DNA from: Cytidiella melzeri | Taxonomy: Eukaryota; Basidiomycota; Agaricomycetes; Polyporales; Irpicaceae | Length of the DNA stretch: 64,000 nucleotides | Assembly (NCBI GenBank): GCA_022592445.1 | Contig: JABYQR010000035.1 | Coordinates: forward strand, 124,001 to 188,000 | Reading direction: 5' to 3' | Part shown: positions 55,611 through 64,000 of the stretch, piece after piece | Layout: each line of letters begins with the position of its first letter | Position numbering within the stretch: the stretch's first letter is position 1 | Program-made: the position numbers and the translations under genes | Notes under the pieces: generated by a model | Told to the model about the DNA's origin: nothing | The model's database searches: none | Seen by the model: the letters and a program-made list of their open reading frames with translations, nothing else

Positions 55611-57324
55611 ATGGATTCCCGTCTACTTATCGACGCACAATTTGACCGTGCGGTGGAGATTATACAAGGCCTTCCAAAGACTGGTCCAATACAGACAGGA
55701 TACGAGGAAAAATTGACGATGTATAGGTATGCACTGCTTGAAATAAACGATGTTATGAGCTCTGACTCGTCATCCATGTCTAGTCTGTACAAACAAGGTG
55801 AGGTCCTTTGCGAACTCAAACCGAAGCCTGTGTTCATTGCTCTTGCATTTATATGTCACCAATGCTCACAGCCACTGTCGGTAACGTTCAAGGCTCTCGT
55901 CCGAGTGTCTGGGATATGTTGGGCAGGGCGAAGTGGTATGTCCTCCCCAACCCCAGATAATCACGTGCTTAGATATCGTGTACGCGGAATCGCAGGGATG
56001 CTTGGGCGAAACACAAAGATCTTGATAGCTATGAGGCAAAGTGGCTGTATGTAGACGCACTTCTGAAGGTGAGGTTCAACAATCAATGACTGTGGAGAGT
56101 TCAAGGACTGACCCGGTGGCATATCAGGTCTTGCGCAAATATTCTGACAAGACGGTGGCTATGGACTTAGTGCGGGAGCTAGAGTCGTACAATGGCGATG
56201 CTTCGAACCTTGTGATGAGCCGTAAGTAACCTTGACGGCTAACTTCCAACTTAAATGTGACCAGTATAGCTATAGGCTCAATGTCACGATCGAGATCTTC
56301 AAGCTCTGGTTCGTCACAACCCGGTCCCTCTGGATCGCATTTCAGCGCTGGAGTACCCTCACATCTCGTCCACGACCAGCAAAATCCTCGTGCAATGCAA
56401 CGCGGACCGTACCACGAGGGAGAGACGAGTGGCTCTGACGAAGACGATGATGAAGACGAGGCACAGGACCGCCTTCCAGCTACTTCAGCCGTACCGTCCG
56501 CGTATACCTCCAGCCACCTTGGACGCCCACAGTCTGCGACATCAGCAGGGCGTTATCGCACTCCAACAGCCTCAATGCTAGTCTCCCCTCCTCCTCCTAC
56601 CATGAGCACACCTCCGACACAACCAAGACCAGCTTTCGAAACGCCATCTACATTTGCTGGTCATGTCACGGCTCCTGTGCCCGGTCCCGCTTTCCCCCAC
56701 GGTATACCATCCTATGCCGGCGACTACCCACAGGCCTCACGGATGGACCTCTCTATGCAACCTGCAAACCCTTATGCAATGCAATCTGCATACCGCAGCG
56801 CGAGCCGGCAACAATTCTCACGACCCTTTCCTTTGCAAAGCGCGGCTGCGGAACGACCACCGTTTGAACGAGATGATATGCAGCTGCGAGTGCGTGTTTT
56901 GGAGGAGAGACTGGAAAGATTAGAATTCACTTTGCCTCGCTCAACGTCCTCCTTGGTCAGCAATGGCAGGGGACGTTCCCCGCGTGGGGCCATGAGTCCA
57001 CATGGTGTACAAGATGGGCCTTGGGATATGGAACACATGGGGATGTGGGCGTTGGTTATCAACCCGTTGGCGGGTGTCGTAGCGAGGTTCAAGCAGCTGA
57101 TGGAGTTCTTGGCATACAACCCTGATCGTTCGCCTGGTATTCTGGTTGTCAGAAGGCTTTTCTTGGACGTATCGTTCCTGCTTTGCCTCCTTGCTTTGCT
57201 TAGGCTGTCTTGGCGGAAGAGTGGGGTGAGGAGAAGAGAGGTGATTCATGCGTTAAAAGGGGTTTGGTGGGCTATTGTAGGTCACAGGAGGCCGAGGGTC
57301 CTGGTGGATAAAGTAGTGGGATAG
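55611..57324 (+). CDS. Acyl-CoA-binding membrane protein, ATG37/ACBD5-like
   Basis: The N-terminal acyl-CoA-binding domain is assembled from six exons: MDSRLLIDAQFDRAVEIIQG, then LTMYSLYKQATVGNVQGSRP, SVWDMLGRAKWDAWAKHKDL and WLYVDALLKVLRKYSDKTVA. SLYKQATVG includes a 14-nt exon (55784-55797). The last exon starts SRSRSSSSGSSQPG and codes for a long disordered Ser/Pro-rich linker. A short coiled coil follows (LRVRVLEERLERLEF), then a C-terminal hydrophobic segment (LFLDVSFLLCLLALLRL) and a basic end. ACB domain, coiled coil and C-terminal membrane anchor is the layout of ATG37/ACBD5, peroxisomal proteins needed for pexophagy. The peroxisomal location is inferred. Confidence 0.78.
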
Positions 57325-57527
57325 CTATATCGATGGATGCTTATGCTGGGTTATGTGCATGGTATCGGCAGTATCTAATGATGTTGTTGTGTTTTAGTTA
57401 TACTAACCCTAGAACGTCGACTTTTTTGGTGTCAGGTTTAGATTTATGAGGCGTCTAAGTACATGATACGCCGGTTCACTTCTTTATTGCTACAGTTTGA
57501 GATTGTGAAAAAGTCATAGATGGACGT

Positions 57528-59358
<1,831 letters not shown>

Positions 59359-59475
59359 TCATCTTCCGTCAGATCAGTTCAGCCGCGTCCTTCTCCTGAC
59401 TCTCTTTCCCTCCTACCACCATCTCCCACCCGGGTACACACCTCTGCACCTGACCCGGAGAACGGAGAGACCGCC

Positions 59476-60107
59476 ATGTCTTTCACCAATCTGTATTACA
59501 AGAGGGTGTGTGTGACTCTTGCGCACGAGTCCAGCTGACCTTGCCGACGTGAATGAGCGGTGTCCGATTGCAGGCCGTAGGAACTCCCCGGGCGTGCTAC
59601 GTCTGCTACAAGCCCACTACGACCGTTTTGGCCACAGTCAATACAGTCGATTTCATCTACGTCTGTGACACGCATCTTTCGGACCGTGGGTTTGCGTCCC
59701 AGGTTGGCGAGGCAGGAGATGGCGTGGGTGCAGGAGGAGTGAAGAAACTCGGTCTGAGCACCGAGGAGATTGCTAAGGTGAAAGAGCAATGGGAGGAACG
59801 TCACAAACGTAAGCAGGAGAAGGGAAAGGGAAAGGAAGAGTCGAAAGGTGGGGACGAGGAGGACAAGAAAGAGAAGGATGCAAAGCTGGATGCGAAGTCT
59901 CCCGCGCCGTCTGTGACCCCGACGTTTGGGACTACGACACCGAACACTCCTTCTCCACCTGCGCATCAGCGATACACTCTTCATCGCGACATCTTTGCTA
60001 TGCGGCTTGCAGACCACCGCCGACGTAAACAAACGACACAAGCGCAAGCACTTGCGCCCATGCTGCCTGCCGCACCTAGATCAGCCCCGCCGCCACCTCA
60101 CTCTTGA
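59476..60107 (+). CDS. VFA1: VPS4-associated protein 1 (Vfa1)
   Basis: Binds the Vps4 ATPase that recycles ESCRT-III at endosomes. Two exons (intron 59506-59572) give about 188 residues. The start MSFTNLYYKRAVGTPRACYV and the zinc-finger-like CYVCYKPTTTVLATVNTVDF...YVCDTHLSDRGFA are characteristic of Vfa1. A charged coiled-coil region follows (EEIAKVKEQWEERHKRKQEK) with Lys/Glu repeats. The C-terminal segment TPSPPAHQRYTLHRDIFAMR carries the likely MIM-like helix before the Pro-rich end. The overlapping minus-strand frame of 183 codons is a composition shadow of this Lys/Glu-rich exon. Confidence 0.8.
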
Positions 60108-60747
60108 TTGCGGCTTTGCTCGCTTAAAGACATCCACGCTACCGATATCATCTCTAATATGTCGGCTTGTGACCAGTGTACTTATATACAGGATAACACC
60201 TCCACGCCCTTGCAGGTCTAGTCGTCCCTGTATCACTCCTTGCAATCTACACCCCTTTCTACTGCTTACACATCAGACTATGATGACTTCGGAGCGTAAC
60301 GTGTGAATCAGTTCCAAGGCCACTTACACACCCGATTGCTCACTCCCACAGGACCAACACCATAGACATGCGACATTGAAAATCCATTATCACTCGCAGG
60401 CGTATCCACATGACAATTGATTCCATGCTTGGCCGTGGTAATACATTTGACCTATATAATCTGGCTGGATTTCTCGCGCCTTAATCGTGGTCATTCACGT
60501 AGTGATAAGCCTCAAGTCATCCGAAGAAGACTGCGCTACCGATGGCAGTGCAAGCGATATTCCCCATCATGTTATATCTAGTATATAGGAACCACTGGCA
60601 AGCGCGCCCAGTCGTGGCGGAGCTATTGCAGAGAAACAAAATTGAGGATGCCTGCAATATACTAGCAAGCAGAGTTGGCTCACTCAGTTGCCGGTCCATT
60701 TGTTTGGTCCTGAGTATCAGTAATATGGATAATTGTTGAGACTGACT
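60108..60747. other. Spacer downstream of VFA1
   Basis: About 640 bases without a recognisable gene, repeat or regulatory element. Confidence 0.5.
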
Positions 60748-60942
60748 TCACCGTTTTCTACGTGGGTCGTGCGCCACAGGGCTTCCGTGCTTGCTTCTAC
60801 CTGTGCTGGCGATGGGTTGGCCGCTATGCGCATCATTCGGGAGGTAACCACCAGAGGCGGTGAAGGCCTTAGTAATAGGTCTAGAGAGCGTGGGGGAAGC
60901 GATGGCAATTAGACCGAGAGCGACTATGGCGGGCATGCGCAT
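60748..60942 (-). CDS. Possible small secreted peptide
   Basis: A 64-codon frame from the ATG at 60942: MRMPAIVALGLIAIASPTLS looks like a signal peptide. The mature part RPITKAFTASGGYLPNDAHS, then GQPIASTGRSKHGSPVAHDP, is polar and ends in RRKR, without cysteines or a CAAX box. There is no splice evidence and no family is known. It could be chance or the visible exon of a larger gene. Confidence 0.35.
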   Translation of the reverse strand: MRMPAIVALGLIAIASPTLSRPITKAFTASGGYLPNDAHSGQPIASTGRSKHGSPVAHDPRRKR

Positions 60943-61885
60943 GTTGAAGAACAAGGTTGGTGAGATGGCCAGGAAAGTACAAGACAATATGAGCTTATAC
61001 AAAGCCCGTCAGAGGGGGCTTTCAAAGATACAGAGGTTAGGTACGATACTCACCAACCAGTGCTGACTATGCCAATCGCCCGCGAGGTGGTGAAAGGGAT
61101 GAAGGGGGAACTTATAGAGCTGATGATATGAGGGAATTAGTGTGTGCTAGCGTCGGTATCCATGGGAGCTTTGTCTTACCCGACCCAGATTATTTCAGGG
61201 CCAGATATTTGCCATGCATCGCCGTCGGTGCTGAAATGTGTACTGCTCGAACCAAACAAACCCTACGCCGATTCATGTATCATCTTCTCTGTTTCATATT
61301 GCCCGACAGCGTGTTCTTGGCCCTAATTAGGGAGGTCAAAAATCATGATAGAACATGACACTCCCCACGGTCAATAATTCTGCACGCGTAACGAGAAGCA
61401 GGTGTTGCTTGTGCTGCAATGTGAGGTTGCATACCGCTAGAGTGTGTGGAGTGTTACTGCCAGATGCCCCTAGCAGAGCCACTGCCAATGCTCTGCAGAT
61501 GCTATGCGGACGACTTTTGAGCTCCTCTGTTGGAGATAACCGTATTCGCATATTCGCACTAGCATACGACTTCATCCTGCCCGGTAATGAGCATTTCCTC
61601 GGATTGAGATCAACACGTCGAAAATCAGTACTTAGTGATCGCTGAATTGCACACGATGCACGTACGCGCTCCCGGGGAAGAGGAGTTCAGCTCAATCTGC
61701 GTACGCTGTCTGATCGAGATCATTTCCCGGCGTGACGGGCTAAGCCATTCAGTAAGAGAAGGCCGTCGTGAAACTTTGTAGCTGTGATGTTATGCGTCAA
61801 GGTGTGTTTGTACAAGAGTCTGAGTTTGATCTACATGCCTGGTTAAATTACTACATGAAGTCCTGAGCAAACTAAGGCCCTACAT
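60943..61885. other. Spacer upstream of the possible small peptide
   Basis: About 940 bases between the peptide frame and the 3' end of the transporter gene. Short open frames here lack supporting features. Confidence 0.5.
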
Positions 61886-63492
61886 TCATCCTTGGAATGG
61901 ATTACAATTGCACACGGCCGCGCGTACAGCAAAACTCGCGAAGCCGCCTATAGCCAATCCACCGACGAGACAAAAGCTTGCCACGGTGGCCGCAACGTCC
62001 ACGTCCTCCACACGGCCTTTCATCCGCGGATTGTGTTCGACGGAGGGCGCAGACATCATGCAGAGACTAGACACGTATCCATTGCTCAATCCGAACGCCA
62101 GAAGGATGAGCATGAAGAGGATGTCAGAGTTGATGATCGCGGTGGAGGCTGAGTGCGACAGATTTGAGCGTTGGATGTTACACATGAGGAATATGGGGAT
62201 GAACAGCGTGCGAGAGAGCGATATAGTCAACAACCGCTTTGCGGACCAAATCACGAGGCGAGGAAAAGAGCAGATATAGCGCCCAAAAAAGTCGCCGACG
62301 TTGAAGACGAAGAAGTGTATTGCGCTGAAAAGTAGAGGGTGTGTTGCTGGGTTTGTCGGGAGGACTGAAATTGTGATGGGAGGGAACACGGCCTATGACA
62401 GTCATGGTTGAGTAAACCTACAAATTCTAGATGAGACCGACACATACCAGGGTAACCACAAACACGTATGCAACAGCAAAGTTGTAAGTCAAGTTCGCTT
62501 TACCGATGCGGACGAGTTGGTGCCGCTTTGACTCTACGTGATGTGAGATGTCCTGCGAGCTGGACATGATGCGTTCAGTAGTCTCATGGAACTGTTGCAT
62601 CAACGTCTTGTACACAGGAAGCCGCGTCAGCAGCACTTGTGCGCCCGCGCTGAGCACCAGGAAGATTGTGGACAGCGCGAAAAAGACAAAGGCAGATTTC
62701 TCCTCGGGTTCGCTCGCTACGAGCACTTTCCCGCTTGCACTTGTGCTGATAGAGCCGGCAGCACTCAGGACTTCTACGCCGCTGACAGCGATAGCAATGG
62801 CTGCCTGACCTGTCATGACCGCCTGGATGGCGGTGGGCCCAAACAATGAAGCCACGGCAATCACTGCGGTTTGGAGATACGACCCTGCTGCCGCTTGAGC
62901 AATGCCGTTGCCCAGAACAAAGGCGAAGAAGATTCCAGCGGGTGTATGTATATATGTGCTGACCGTAAGTGTGAAGGTAAGCAGTGTAAGCCATGAGATG
63001 GAGAGCAATATCCTTCTAGAACTTGTAGACTAGTAAACATAGCATCATTCAAATGGAACTTTTTGTTGGTATGCACTGCGAAACAGACCTGCTGCGATGT
63101 ACTTGTGGCGTGGGCGAGGAAACCGAAGTTCGCTACTGTGAAAGTAGTGGACAGGTACGAGCTGAATGTACTCCTGAGGGACGACCCCTCCAGCCTCGCA
63201 AGAAAATACGGCGTTGCAGTGATCAGAGCTGGTGAACGGAGGAGGATCAGCATTGCGCAGTTGGCTTGAAGGAAGCGTACCGACCATTCCACGGCAACAG
63301 CACGGCGCTGCCCAGTATTACATGTATCCAGTATATCCTTCTATCGTGCTCAGCAACATGCTCGTGAGAGATGAATTCTTCAGCTAATGCTTCTTCATCG
63401 GCCCCAATATCCAAAGCAGGCTGTCTTAGTTCATCCTCGTCCTGAGAGACGGATTGATAGTAATCAGTGGCAGGGCGATGCTGTACTGACAT
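61886..63492 (-). CDS. Equilibrative nucleoside transporter (SLC29/ENT family)
   Basis: Multi-pass transporter for nucleosides or nucleobases. The ATG at 63492 gives a cytosolic N-terminus (MSVQHRPATDYYQSVSQDED) with acidic clusters. Helix 1 begins IYWIHVILGSAVLLPWN, the ENT hallmark with the PWN motif. Further helices include LLSISWLTLLTFTLTVSTYI and GNGIAQAAAGSYLQTAVIAV, the latter carrying the conserved helix-4 GxxQ-type pattern, then IQAVMTGQAAIAIAVSGVEV. A large polar central loop (TERIMSSSQDISHHVESKRH) follows. The second half has AIHFFVFNVGDFFGRYICSF, which contains the family DxxGR motif, and LAFGLSNGYVSSLCMM. Six or so exons, about 11 helices. Location (plasma or vacuolar membrane) is unknown. 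Confidence 0.88.
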
Positions 63493-63817
63493 GCTCTTGT
63501 TGCGGTGAGAATTCGCTGATAAACAGAATGGTGACGGTAAGGAAGAGAAAGAGTCAACTCGTAACAGCTGAGCCAATGCACTGACGACGCCAAAGGTTGA
63601 GAGCAAACCGGAAACAGTTAGCACAGTGCGCGCTCACGACGCGTCGGTCTTGCGGGCGCTTCGCCACGAAGCTCCTAATCCGTGAGTCCAAAAGTGTCAG
63701 CTCGTTGACCAGGCGGACCATAGCGGACAACGTTACACTTACACCTGGATAATCCTCGAGAAAGCCTCGAGTTTAATTCTCTAGCCACCGTATAGCTCGA
63801 ATGCCAGCACAACTCGT
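63493..63817. other. Divergent promoter region at the right edge
   Basis: 325 bases between the divergent transporter and the gene that begins at 63818. It contains the stretch CACGACGCGTCGG near 63638, which includes an ACGCGT word. No gene is seen. Confidence 0.4.
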
Positions 63818-64000
63818 ATGCTCGCCAAAATCAATACCCAGCTTCGTTGCTCTTCACGATGTCTTCACACGACTAGTCCTGCAACCCTCCAGCAAAAGCA
63901 GCTCCCAAGGGCGAGCTCATCCCCACGTAGTCAAACCGCGTATCGGACAAGTGAGTCTGTGCAGTATGAGTACCAGGAGAAGCAGCAGATCCCTGTACGA
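63818..64000 (+). CDS. 5' end of a gene cut by the window, probable mitochondrial protein
   Basis: An ATG at 63818 opens 61 codons that are still open at the last base. The start MLAKINTQLRCSSRCLHTTS followed by PATLQQKQLPR is rich in Arg, Ser and Leu without acidic residues and contains HTTSP, a common mitochondrial presequence pattern. After residue 45 the sequence becomes acidic and polar (SESVQYEYQEKQQIPV). A GTGAGT at 63951 could be a donor, so the last codons may be intronic. The family cannot be told. Confidence 0.5.
   Translation, partial: MLAKINTQLRCSSRCLHTTSPATLQQKQLPRASSSPRSQTAYRTSESVQYEYQEKQQIPVR

Noticed and set aside
59496..60047. 183-codon minus-strand frame opposite VFA1
   Set aside because: It overlaps the Lys/Glu-rich VFA1 exon and consists of low-complexity Leu/Ser runs expected from its complement.

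Overview
The window is nuclear DNA of a basidiomycete fungus, most likely an Agaricomycete. Nearly every gene is split by short introns of about 50-70 bases with fungal-type splice sites. The gene set is fungal: a fission-yeast/mammal-like PRP31, methylcrotonyl-CoA carboxylase, WDR89, RRP8, ADAT1, SFA1, VFA1 and an ATG37-like acyl-CoA-binding protein. Tandem P450s, F-box families and a Plavaka-type DNA transposon are typical of mushroom-forming lineages. The species cannot be told from the sequence alone. All gene spans below run from start codon to stop codon and include introns.

Left part (1-19 kb): ISU1 (Fe-S scaffold), a 2.2-kb intergenic stretch with an LTR-like remnant, PRP31 and MCC2 (leucine catabolism), then three tandem minus-strand P450 genes and WDR89. 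A direct duplication of about 3.6 kb copied the tail of MCC2, the adjacent P450 and its upstream spacer. A dead MCC2 tail, itself interrupted by a 412-bp insert, now lies between P450 copies 1 and 2. All three P450s place key motifs on very small exons (14 and 8 nt).

Middle (19-41 kb): a single-pass membrane protein, two tandem MARVEL-like tetraspan genes, a Gfo/Idh/MocA oxidoreductase, RRP8 and two tandem F-box genes. The second F-box gene has a 4-bp frameshift. In its last codons sits an 8.28-kb Plavaka-type transposon (31819-40100) with inverted terminal repeats. The element carries a transposase gene and a second gene of unknown function.

Right part (40-64 kb): an Ncp1-like coiled-coil protein, ADAT1, a small unknown gene, a further P450, an SQ/TQ-rich protein divergent from dUTPase, an APH-fold kinase, a divergent mitochondrial-translation pair (GatC-like and mS34), the ATG37-like gene, divergent SFA1 and VFA1, a nucleoside transporter and the start of a gene cut by the window edge. 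Most of these are housekeeping genes. The accessory interest lies in the P450 duplication block, the F-box/transposon locus and the repeat-rich SQ/TQ protein.
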